Below the pieces are notes generated by a model. It had not been told where the DNA came from. It saw nothing but the letters and a program-made list of their open reading frames with translations, and did no database searches. From contig OW028580.1 of assembly GCA_932294295.1 (NCBI GenBank), forward strand, positions 32,310,136 through 32,374,135: a stretch of 64,000 nt of DNA. Direction: 5' to 3'. The DNA is from Alitta virens. Lineage: Eukaryota > Annelida > Polychaeta > Phyllodocida > Nereididae. This document shows, piece after piece, positions 15,000 through 24,692 of the stretch (within the stretch, counting starts at the first letter, position 1; every line of letters starts with the position of its first letter). A program made the translations under genes and the position numbers.

Positions 15000-15556
15000 A
15001 TCAAGGGACCTGTCTGATTTTGCTTACACAAGAACTTCCCATAAAACTGTAATGCATCTTTGCATGAAGTGGAACCAATAATGTTGATTTTTGTTTGCTC
15101 TCAAGGGAGCTATGGATTTTGAATAATACAAAGTATTTTAATGTTAGGCAAAAGATATGCATCGTACACATTTTAGATTTTGCTTACACAAGAATTTCCC
15201 ATAAACATGTAAGGCATCTTTGCATGAAGTGGAACCAATAATGTTGCTTTTTATTTGCTCTCAAGGGAGCTATGGATTTTGAATAATACGAAGTATTTGA
15301 ATGTTAGGCAAAAGAATGTGCATCATACATATTTTAGATTTTGCTTACACAAGAACTTCCCATAAAACTGTAATGCATCTTTGCATGAAGTGGAACCAAT
15401 AATGTTGATTTTTTATTCGCTCTCATGGATATCAGTGAATGTAAGGCAAAATAATATGCATCGTCAACATTTTAGAATTGCTTACTCTAGAACTTCCCAT
15501 AAAAGTGTAATGCATCATTGCACGAAGTGGAACCAACCTGCTGGTGTCATGGTTCA
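15000..15556 (+). repeat. 160-bp tandem repeats, about 3.5 copies, with CCAAT-like motif
   Basis: A unit containing 'acttcccataaaactgtaat', 'gcatgaagtggaacc' and 'ctcaagggagctatgg' repeats with starts of 'ataaa' at 15041, 15201, 15362 and 15499, so the spacing is 160, 161 and a shortened 137. Each unit carries 'ggaaccaat' (CCAAT box-like) and an 'atgcatctttgcat' motif. A matching block lies at 44,370-44,735 upstream of the second channel gene. In both places the last unit ends directly before a TATA-like sequence and a splice-donor-bearing segment. It may be a promoter-proximal repeat of the channel genes, or part of a transposon that carries its own promoter. Confidence 0.8.
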
Positions 15557-15661
15557 CATAAAAGGAACTTGAAGGATGGAAAATCTTGAGTAGCTGCAGA
15601 TCTACAGACATTTCTTCAAGGCAACTTCATTACAGCACCGCAGGTTTCCTGGCAACAACAG
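15557..15661 (+). promoter_or_regulatory. Candidate TATA promoter and first non-coding exon (copy 1)
   Basis: 'cataaaagg' at 15557-15565 looks like a TATA box. A segment of about 75 bp follows and ends in a splice-donor-like 'aca|gtaagtgtc', with GT at 15661. The paralogous block at 44,741-44,832 has 'atataagg', a similar segment sharing 'aatcttgag', and the donor 'gca|gtaagtgtt'. Sharing both TATA-like box and donor suggests an untranslated first exon for the downstream channel gene. Here the gene is about 9 kb away, with rearranged DNA between, so use of this exon by gene 1 is an inference. Confidence 0.4.
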
Positions 15662-16164
15662 TAAGTGTCACTTTTTCGAATCCAATGTCCTCACCTCCTC
15701 TTGGTAATTCCAGAATTTATCTTACCAAAAGTTGTGAAGAGAACAGCTGATTTTCACTGAAAATGTACAACATTTCTATGCAGATTAGCATCACTCCATC
15801 TCTGGGGTGAAGTTTTCACCCTTGTCAGAGCATTTGTAACAGCAGCAGCATTAGCATCACTTGTGGCTTGTTTTAATTTATTATCAGGGCTGAGGAGGAT
15901 TTTGATTATCAGGATTCCGCTAAGGAGAGCAAGTTGGCTCCTGATACCCAAAAAGCTTTACAGCTGATTGCATTGAAGTGTAGTCAACAGGCCAACAGTG
16001 CAATTCCAAGTGTGGCAGCCATGTCAGTTTCACGTATGATTGCCTCCCTAATAGCTAAATAAGCTGATGGATTTCTAGTCAACTATCATTTCAGCAAAAT
16101 TAGGCAATATACATTTTACAATCAGTCATGGTGGATTAGTGATGGTTATTGCCCTGTGGGGAAG
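15662..16164. other. Intergenic, no gene seen
   Basis: There is no convincing open frame or domain here. Short minus-strand frames have no recognisable content. Confidence 0.5.
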
Positions 16165-16225
16165 CTGATTCAGGATTTATCACACAAGAGCACCTGAGCA
16201 CTCGAGTGTGATAAGCCTGAATCAG
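16165..16225. repeat. Short hairpin (20-21 bp arms)
   Basis: Left arm 16165-16185 (ctgattcaggatttatcaca + c) is the reverse complement of right arm 16206-16225 apart from one missing base and a small mismatch. A 20-base loop separates them. It may be a foldback remnant or a structured RNA element; nothing else points to function. Confidence 0.7.
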
Positions 16226-18320
16226 AGTTCATCAGACGAAAGCTTATGCTGTTGTTGCTGCACAATTATTTTGACCACGTAGACAGCTACTCAGACACTT
16301 GAAATTTTTAGTCAACGTAACTTGGGTAGCAATTTCATCCATCATCTCATTGCCATAGTTCCTGTCCGTCCTGGTTAGCCCATTAGCTGCAGAAGTACAG
16401 TACATAAAGCCCTAAATTAACCACCCACCCAATCACCCATCCAAAGCCTTTCCACATCCTAATCTTTACACTTTCTATGAACAGATTTTCTGCATTTCTC
16501 GCACCTACTCCAATGCAACTGGTGGGGGAAGTCAGGGGGAATTGTGATCCAATCAGTTATCCATCCAGTCCACTGATCAAGAAATAACTGGAGTCTATTA
16601 AAACTGAGTTGGGTTGTAACGAGGAGTTGTTAAGGCTGGCACGCAGTTTACCCACCACCTTGGACTGTTCAACCAGTGAGAAGAATTCTACCCGGACTTG
16701 TGATATCAAGGTAGGTCTACTATAATAAATCAAAGCCGCCCTACATGCGAACAAGATATTTTTTTACCAAACATTCAATATGCCAAGTTCCCATCTTTAG
16801 GAGTATCCATTGTCCCAATCAATCCTCATGTCAATACTGTCGTATATCCCCTACAATTACAATTATCTATGACTTTGCCAAGAGCAATAACGGACACACA
16901 CGGGTTAGTTTTCACATTCTTCATATCTCTTCTCCAGTGAGGCCACTAGAGGTTTTGTCATTACTGTCCTCTTTGGTTGGTCTCAACAGGGATTATTTCC
17001 ACATGTGGTCAGCATTTTTCTGATTTTGACCCATGTAAAACAAGTTTGAAAATTGTAATGATTTTGTAGTTAAAGGTACTGTGGCGCAGGTACAGATGAC
17101 CTAAGTAATTTGTTGTGTTAAGCTTTATGATGTGATGCAGCTTCATATGGGGTGACTTCATTTTTGACCCAGATGAAAGGTCTAAGTGAAAAAACTTCTT
17201 ATGCAGAGTATATGTAGGTTTACAACTAGTCTGTAGGTCATTACTCAGACAAAGTCCAATATTTTTGGCAGGTTTGTGATCTTGTCAGTCTTCTGTGGGC
17301 AACACATTATACTTTGTACAATTTGATGTTTTATGTCAAAAACTATTTTTAACATGCTCTGATTTATTTAATCATTTTTGAAAAGCAGTTAGAGAAACCT
17401 CATTTTAGGTCTTGCACATATAATTTCAGGTGGTTTTGTGCACATCATGTAACAAGCATAATTTTTCTCTAGGGTATGAAAAGTAATTCTGGACTAACTC
17501 TCAAATATGGCCATATTCAAGATGGCAGGTGATTCAATATTTTGATTTGGCAAATTGTCACAGAATCTGTATTGCTATGAAGCTTCAGTCACAACCGTGA
17601 CTGGGACCTGAGCATCATTTACCTTGTCTATTGTTCTTTATATCCATTGCAGCCAATGTTGATTTCCCCAGTTTAACGGTGACTAAGGCTGAACGTTACG
17701 GTCTACAAATAAGATGCATGTGTTACACGTGAAAATGTCATCTTGCCAGGTTTTACCCATGTCAACAATAGCCTTAGGCCCTACAAAACTAGATAAATTG
17801 ATTTACTGCTACTCTGCCTTCAAAAATGAATTTTCCATAGCTAAATTAATAGAAATTGATGTACCAAACGATATAGTATCTCAGCTTGGTTATACATATT
17901 GAAACAAGAGTAATATTCAAAATGGTCAGTGGCAGCCATGTTTTCCATCCATATTCATCTCTTGGGGCTAAAAACAAAGGTGCTTCTTTAGGCATATGTT
18001 GAAAAATTTGGATTTAATTGGTCATTTGAAATGGCCACCATCTTGAATATGGCCATTTTTATTTGAAGAACATTTGGCTAAGTTTCCTGCTTGTAACATG
18101 ATGTGCACAAAGTTTTGTACAGTAATACTCTATTGTTCTATGTAAACTCCTCATTAGACCAAATTCGTTTTCAAACTATAATATTCGGACTACATTTGTT
18201 TAATGTTGAGATGATTTCTCATTTCCTAAGGAAATTAATCCATTAAAATAGATTTTTTTTTTTTAGTTTTCTCAAGCAATCCAATCCATAAAAGAGGAAT
18301 AATTTTTTAATTTTCAGTTC
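16226..18320. other. Intergenic AT-rich DNA, no gene seen
   Basis: Several short open frames (for example 16557-16754 minus and 16745-17023 plus) overlap one another and have no domain signature. The phrases 'atggccat' and 'tcaagatgg' recur around 17,500 and 18,040 and suggest old repeats. No gene is supported. Confidence 0.5.
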
Positions 18321-18329
18321 TTTTGTTCT

Positions 18330-19350
18330 TTTTAACCCTCAGCGAAAAGGAAGTTCGAGAAGGATTTTTGTTATCATCAATGTCCATCCAATGGGTGAAC
18401 AGGATGGCGGGCGTGCATAACATTCTAACAATAATGCACTAACCATAACGAAGTTTTGTACAGTAATACTCTATATGGCCTAGTGGTGCCTTTTGATAGT
18501 CACATTGACATATTTTGGCTATGTTTTACATAATTTGGAAAAAAAATAGAAATTTTTTTTTTTCCTTTCCGGAGCAAAACTCATGATACTACTGCACCTG
18601 CATGCTTTAAACTTTGTCATAATATATTTTTTAAATAGTGTAGTGGTACCTTTTGGGGGTCTCATGGTCATAAATACTATAAAATTTTCAAAAATTAGGC
18701 CAAGATAAGGAAAATTTCTACTTTTGCAAACTTCCATACAAAAGACCCTATTTACCTTACATGAATGAAATTGTATCAATAACATCTAAATTATAGAATT
18801 TTCACTTTTCAAACTTCTTTTCAATATTCATTTCATGCTGATTACATAATAATGGAGAATCAGAAAAAAATGCAAAAAATTGTGTTGTGTTTCCGGAGCA
18901 GAACTCTACCATTAATGCGCTCACCCTAACAAAATATTATATGTTATAACTCTATATAGCTTAGCTGTGCATTTTGATAGTCACATTGACATATCTCAGC
19001 TGGGTTTTAAAATATTTTATAGAGAAAATTAAATAAAAAAACCATACAAACTTCCGTTTCCAGAGCAGGACAAGAATATGTCTAAAATAGTGTAGAAATA
19101 CCTTATTGGGGTTTCATGACCATTAACGACAAATAATTTTATATATTTAGGAAAATATGAAAATTTAGTAATCTTTCAAACCCTCATATCAATGATTCCA
19201 TGATCCTTACATCAATAACATTTTGCCAATGATTATCTAGATTATAGTACTTTCACTTTTAAGCTTCATTTTGACATTTGTTTCATTCTTCTTTTCTTTT
19301 CATTCATAATAATGGAAAATCTACAAAAAAAATGCTAAAAATTGTTTTTC
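18330..19350 (-). repeat. Degenerate repeat units, inverted relative to 20.2-20.6 kb
   Basis: The motif 'tttgatagtcacattgacat' occurs at about 18,493 and 18,972, and related 'gtagtggtaccttttggggg' phrases lie near 18,643 and 19,097, giving about four diverged units. The part 18,430-18,545 is the reverse complement, by eye closely similar, of 20,340-20,450 and of 44,140-44,230. It is therefore an extra, inverted copy of part of the block upstream of both channel genes. Confidence 0.7.
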
Positions 19351-19739
19351 TTTCTTTCCTATTCCTTAGCATCACATACTTAGCAATGACCGCCATCAAT
19401 GTACAATTCATGTGCATACAATTATTAAATATTTGATCATAGTATTGCCATGCTCAACTAATTCAATAGTTTTGGTTTATTATAAGCAATTTCATAATAA
19501 TTAGTTGCATAATGATCTAAATCATTTCACTTGAATCCAATAATTATTTTTGTTTTCTTCATATACACCTGTAAAGTGTTTGGTTATAAATACTAATTTA
19601 AATGTCATAGATTCAATGCAAATCAGAAATCCAATAATTCAGTAACTGTTGAATGAATAAGGCAATTAATAATATAGAGCTTCATCAGTTGCCAGCTAAA
19701 TGTAAACAGCGAGCAAAAAATATTTTGATTTATAAAAGC

Positions 19740-20645
19740 ATTAAAATGAGTGTGTTGAGTATCATTCCATACAAAATACGCCTTTAAGATGTGTATTTAT
19801 TTGTATTTAGACTTAATTTATTTAGATACAAGTAGATACAAATCTTAAAGGTTCATGTTGTATGAAAATATACCCAACATCTTTATGTTGCATAACATTG
19901 TTTCTGAATTTCATATATATATACTTCTTAGGATCATTGCCATAGCACATATGACTATTTTCGACATATAAATTATAATCTTGGTTGTAGATTAGTTAAG
20001 GAAACATGCTATTGTGTTGATAATTCTAGCGAGCTGGATACTCTTTATTGTGCATAAAATCTTTAAACTGAACAATTAAATGGCAGGAAAAGGATAGACA
20101 ATACTATTTATGCTCACTTGGCTTTACTCTTAATGGATTGCTGTTAATAAGTAAGATATTTGTAAGACATTATAACCTACAGGAACACTGTAATATTTCA
20201 CACTTAGCAGAATATAATGAACAATGAAAAAATTCAAGAGTTCAAAAATTAGGACATTTTGAACTCTAATTAGCATTTATTAACAAGCTATGTAGGCCAA
20301 GTGGCAATTGTTTTGGTTCATCGCACACACTATCGAAACACTCAAGAAGTATTGCTTTTCCAAATTTTGTAAAACATAGTCAAGATATGTCAGTGTGGCT
20401 ATCACAAGGCACCACTAGACCATATAGAGTGTTTCTGTATAAAATTTCATTGGGTAAGTGCATTAGTGTTAGAGTTCAGCTCTAGAAACGAAAGTGTGTG
20501 TTAGAGTTCTGCTCTGGAAATGAAAGTGTAACACCCGCCCTACTGCCTGTTGGACGAACACTTAACAATTTTATTGATGCGTGTGTGCTATGTGGGATTC
20601 GCTGAGGGTTTAGTTGCTGTGCAGCCTATATTTTATTATATTTGT
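19740..20645 (+). repeat. Duplicated upstream block, copy 1
   Basis: This stretch matches 43,150-44,370 in the same order. Shared landmarks are 'taagatgtgtatttatttgt' (19,787), 'ttaggatcattgccatagc' (19,930), 'cttttatgctcacttggctt' and 'gggattcgctgagggtttag' (20,595). In copy 2 the similarity runs straight into the 160-bp repeats. Here it stops near 20,645, and the 160-bp repeats lie upstream at 15 kb instead. Copy 2 also carries an extra 396-bp insertion. There is no coding potential. Confidence 0.85.
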
Positions 20646-21036
20646 GTGAGCGGTGAGGAAAATAAGCCTAAAAGAATAAAATGTGTGACAACTAGCCCCA
20701 GTCCCCCCTAAGACAGTATATTGGCGGATCCAGGGTGAGTGCCCCCTGTATAGGTTTTACTGTCTACATGTGGCTTATGAAATGACTGACAGGAAATTCT
20801 TTTAGTCATACATTTGGCCCCTTTCCCATTCCCATAGTAAGGGCTGGATGTGCCCATGTACAGCACCGCTATGTACCACTAAAGCTAGCCTAGGAAATTC
20901 CTTAAGCCAACACGTACACCTTTACGAATTTGATGACAATCTAACATGACTAGAAGATTTGTGAGGTATCGTAAAAGATTGCCCTTATGATAACAAGTAA
21001 AGCTCTCTTTAAAAAAGAGACCTGTATCAGAACTAG
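20646..21036. other. Intergenic, no gene seen
   Basis: Nothing recognisable was seen between the end of the duplicated block and the inverted repeat that follows. Confidence 0.5.
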
Positions 21037-21223
21037 TTATATATGCCCATTTTCATGGCATTTCTGTTTTGAAAGATCCTCGGTACTCTTGCCTAGCTAC
21101 CCACAACTGTCTGCTAATCGGCCACGTTGGCCATTTAAAGCATTAGTAATAATAAAAAGAGACCTTTGCTGGTTAGTATTACTATTAAAAAAAAACTGAA
21201 TATATTTCAAAATTTCCTGCTAT
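21037..21223 (+). repeat. Left arm of a 2.7-kb inverted-repeat structure
   Basis: This arm contains 'gaaagatcctcggtactctt', 'ctgctaatcgg' and 'gacctttgctggttagtatt'. Its reverse complement is found at about 23,548-23,733 with scattered substitutions. The arms enclose about 2.3 kb of AT-rich DNA and a LINE relic. It may be a foldback-type transposon end or two opposed copies of a short repeat. Confidence 0.85.
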
Positions 21224-22200
21224 ATACATTGTTTATTATACACTTGAATTATTATACAAGGTATATAAGGGAAATAGATTTACATATTACTTATTATATT
21301 AATAGCATCATAATTTAACAACAACAACAACAAAATGGTAGAAAAAAGAAATCATAATATATATATTAAATTGCATAGAATTTTTTATCTGGCTTTTAAA
21401 ATATATATTATAAGTACCTAAATATGTTTAGCATTATAATTTTGCAGCCTAAAGTGTCCATTCAAAAAAATGTGACATATATTGGTATAATTCAGATCCA
21501 CATTTAAAAATATATAATCGTGTTTCATTTCTCCACATTAACATACATAATTGACAGGTTCATTTTAATTGAGAAATAATTCTATTTCAATATTGGCTTA
21601 TTTGTAATTAATTACAGTGTACAGCTTTCAATTCAATTCAGTTCAATTTGTACTAAATGAATAAACATTGAAACAATAATGCAATATACTAAAGAAAAGA
21701 AATATAATACATGTAATATAATAAAGAAATTATGTAATATACTAAAGAAATATGTAATATAATAAGAAATATTCAAACAATAATGAAAAATATTTAAAAG
21801 AAATTATATAATGAAGTAATAGTGCATACAGGTTAAAAATAAGTAATATTTTGTTAAATTTGTGCATGTCGTGAAGTATACAATTTGATGGAATAATTAT
21901 TAATGACAAATATCTCAATGCTATTCATGCCAAGTGCAATCAGCTATCAGAACCATCATTAATTCCTTGAATAATAAATGGACTCACTCTATGTTTTCCC
22001 AATTTCACCGAAATTGGCATGGTTCATTCTGGTCTTAGGGGTGAAAGCTTATGGATCCATTAAGATTGTGTGCTTGTGATGCTGTTGTTACCTGCGTAGC
22101 AGTGGTCACTCCATTGCAGGCCTCTGACCCTAATTGGCCAGTGAGTGCCTAGTGGGAGTGTTTTTACACAAATGGATCTGTCAGATGCTCTTCATTTATT
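21224..22200. other. Very AT-rich spacer, no gene seen
   Basis: This is low-complexity AT-rich DNA with many short 'aagaaatatgtaatat' style repeats around 21,690-21,800. It has no coding signal. Confidence 0.6.
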
Positions 22201-22204
22201 TTTC

Positions 22205-23090
22205 TCTCTCTTTCTCTCTTCCTTTTTTTTTTTTTTTTTGGATATTAAGGGTGGGTAACACATCCACACGATTCTTGAATTTCACTTAGTAAATTATTCC
22301 ATAGTACAGACCCACGATAAATGAATACTTTTTCATGATATCAGTTCTACAATAGGGTACTTGTATATTCATAGTACAGCTATTTCGTGTATTAACAGCA
22401 TTCATATCACAAGCCATAACAATGGAATTAGCTAAATGATCTGAAGATCCATGAATACAATTATACATTTGCATTGACAAAAAGTAATTAGTTGCTTTAC
22501 TAGGTCAATACCTCTGGTGTTAATCATGTCAAAATTTGCACTAATAATTCTAGCTGCTCTGTTTTGTAGTCTTTGAATTTCTTCAACATTAGCATTGGTG
22601 CAGCCCCATACAGTATGTGCATAACCAAAAATATGTTGCATGTATGTCTTAAAAGTTAAAAACAAGAACAGAGTTAGGAACAATATGTCTTAACTTTGCA
22701 GAAAACTTTCTAATAATTTTATTAACATGAGTATCAAATCTCAATTGTTCATCTATGTGAACACCCAAGTATTTATTACATTGTACAGTTTTAAATTATG
22801 AAATTATCTAAATTGACAGAAAATTCATTCCTATGAGCATTTTACAATAGATCTGCCAATTAACATGGTATTTGATTTGTCAACGTTCAAACCAAGTCTC
22901 TTGGCTTTATACCAGTTAACAATATTTAACAATTAATCATTAAGGTTCTGTATTACATTTGTGACATTTTCATCATAAACATAAATAATAGTATCGTCAG
23001 CATACATGGTAAGGTCATTTACAAAAAAAAAAGCATAAAAAGAAGAGGTCCCAGTGTGTCCAAAGGGACTAGTGATGTTCAAAGTTAGTT
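22205..23090 (-). mobile_element. Non-LTR retrotransposon (LINE) relic, reverse transcriptase part
   Basis: Read on the minus strand, broken frames encode the C-terminal half of a CR1/Jockey-type reverse transcriptase. A degraded 'GPLLF' block lies near 23,045-23,065, followed by the catalytic YADD at 22,993-23,004, then 'KYLGVHIDEQLRFDTHV' (about 22,720-22,775) and 'EIQRLQNRAARII' (about 22,545-22,585). Frameshifts and stops separate these pieces, so it is dead. A poly-T run at 22,227-22,244 on the plus strand is the poly-A tail of the element and sets its 3' end. The 5' portion, including the endonuclease, is absent, as in usual 5'-truncated LINE copies. Confidence 0.9.
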
Positions 23091-23194
23091 CACGCACTGA
23101 TTTCAGTACCACCCAACTTTAATCGGATATCATATTTATTTTTCAAACGGTTTTAACAGCAGATTTGCAGCTAAAAAGATTCTACACTCACTTA

Positions 23195-23355
23195 ACGTCA
23201 ATGGGGAGAAAAAGTGCCACAACAGGCCACTGACACTTCAGTAGATAAACTATTTTGATAGCTTCATCTATATTGTGATGTCATCCATGCTTTTGTCTTT
23301 TCATGTACTACAGTCGTTGTGCCCCCTGTAGGTCTGTTACTTTTTCTCCCCATTA
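23195..23355. repeat. Small element with 16-bp inverted ends
   Basis: 'aatggggagaaaaagt' at 23200-23215 is exactly reverse-complemented at 23339-23354. The 123-bp interior is not coding. It looks like a short non-autonomous DNA transposon; no clear target duplication was found. Confidence 0.6.
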
Positions 23356-23547
23356 TGTAGGTAAATGTGGAGAAATGAAACATGATTATATTTTTTAAAA
23401 TGTTTATCTGAATTATGCCAATAGATTTGAAAAAAAATGTCAAATTTTTATGAATAGACACTGTTTTGTAGGCCGCAAATTTTAGAATACTAAAAATATT
23501 CAGGTACTAACAATAGATACTGAAAGAACTAGACAGAATTCTACAAC

Positions 23548-23733
23548 TTAATAGAAAGAAATTTTGAAATATATTAAGGTTTTGTTACAATAATACTAAC
23601 CAACAAAGGTCTTTTAGTTATTATTAATAATACTATAGATGGCGCATGCGGTCGATTAGCAGAAAGTTGTGAGTAGCTAGCCAAGAGTACCGAGGATCTT
23701 TCAACACTGAAATGCTGTGAAAATGGTCATAAC
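23548..23733 (-). repeat. Right arm of the 2.7-kb inverted-repeat structure
   Basis: This is the reverse complement of 21,037-21,223, sharing for example 'gattagcagaaagttgtg' and 'agagtaccgaggatctttc'. The two arms differ by scattered substitutions and small indels, so the structure is old. Confidence 0.85.
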
Positions 23734-24229
23734 TATGCAAAAGTAAATTTTAATGCAATTTTGACTGAACTAGAGGCAATGAAGCCAATAATTTATGACA
23801 TATTAAAACACACTTTACGTATTGTATTTATTGAAATGATTATATAAACCTTTACTAAATGCTGGAAAAATGACAAATTCAATGAGAGATACAAAACTTA
23901 AATGCTGGCATTTAGTAACTTACAAGTTAGCCTACTAATATAAATTCATGCACGGTGTGAAATCTCTTGGCCAAAAAAAGATAAAAAGGCAATGCTACCT
24001 TTGATACTAAGACAATAGGGTTCATGATTTTTTGAAAGAGTTGGTTCCAGAACTGTGAAACCAATGTTGCGGATATTTACGTTATGTGGCCAAATTTAAC
24101 TTACCCAAAATCATACTTCGGCAATAATTAATAAATTGGTGTAAAATAATTTAGCAAGTGGCTCTGTCTTCACCTTATAAATTCATGTGGTGCACAAAAT
24201 TTATATACTTACATTTTTCCATATTCCAG
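23734..24229. other. Intergenic DNA upstream of channel gene 1
   Basis: No coding signal was seen. Promoter elements for channel gene 1 could lie here, but none stands out. Confidence 0.4.
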
Positions 24230-24287
24230 ATAAGAAATATTTCCGTGGTTGGCAACGGTTCAGACCTGCAGATGAAGTATCTGAATG
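24230..24287 (+). other. Candidate 5' untranslated exon of channel gene 1
   Basis: A pyrimidine-rich acceptor 'tttttccatattccag' ends at 24229, and a donor 'gaatg|gtaaag' follows at 24288, enclosing 58 bases. It would splice to the acceptor at 24652. This rests on splice signals only. Confidence 0.3.
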
Positions 24288-24637
24288 GTAAAGAAACAAA
24301 GAAACAGACATATATGTGATAAAAAATATTTATTTTTAATGAAAAAGTAATGCAAAGTTTTATTCTACAACAATTAGATGAACAACCAATGTTGATTCGT
24401 AGATATATGATGGATGCGATAGACAAAATATGGTTCTTATCAACCCATGCACGTTTTTTATTCATGGCTATTGGGTTATCCTATATGTAAAATAAATCAA
24501 CACTTTTAACATTGTTAATATTGCTAGGTTCAGCTGATCGCAATTCCCTTACATTTTTTATCTTTATTACTTTGTCACTCTTCCCCTTCATAATTTGTTT
24601 ATTTATTGTGGTTTTATATCGGGGTATCTGTTCTATT

Positions 24638-24652
24638 TTTTTTTTCATCCAG
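24638..24652 (+). promoter_or_regulatory. Splice acceptor in front of channel gene 1 coding exon
   Basis: A long T tract followed by 'catccag' ends at 24652, 40 bases before the ATG at 24693. It explains why the open frame extends upstream of the ATG without a methionine codon. It also implies that the 5' UTR is spliced. A like acceptor stands before the second channel gene. Confidence 0.75.
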
Positions 24653-24692
24653 TTGGTTAAACAGATTGGATTTAATTGAATTGAATGAAAAC

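Noticed and set aside
22205..23090. Active LINE
   Set aside because: Although YADD is intact, frameshifts and stops break the frame and the 5' half is absent.
24606..24692. N-terminal extension of channel gene 1
   Set aside because: It starts at TTG, crosses a splice acceptor tract and has no ATG before 24693, so it is intron and 5' UTR.
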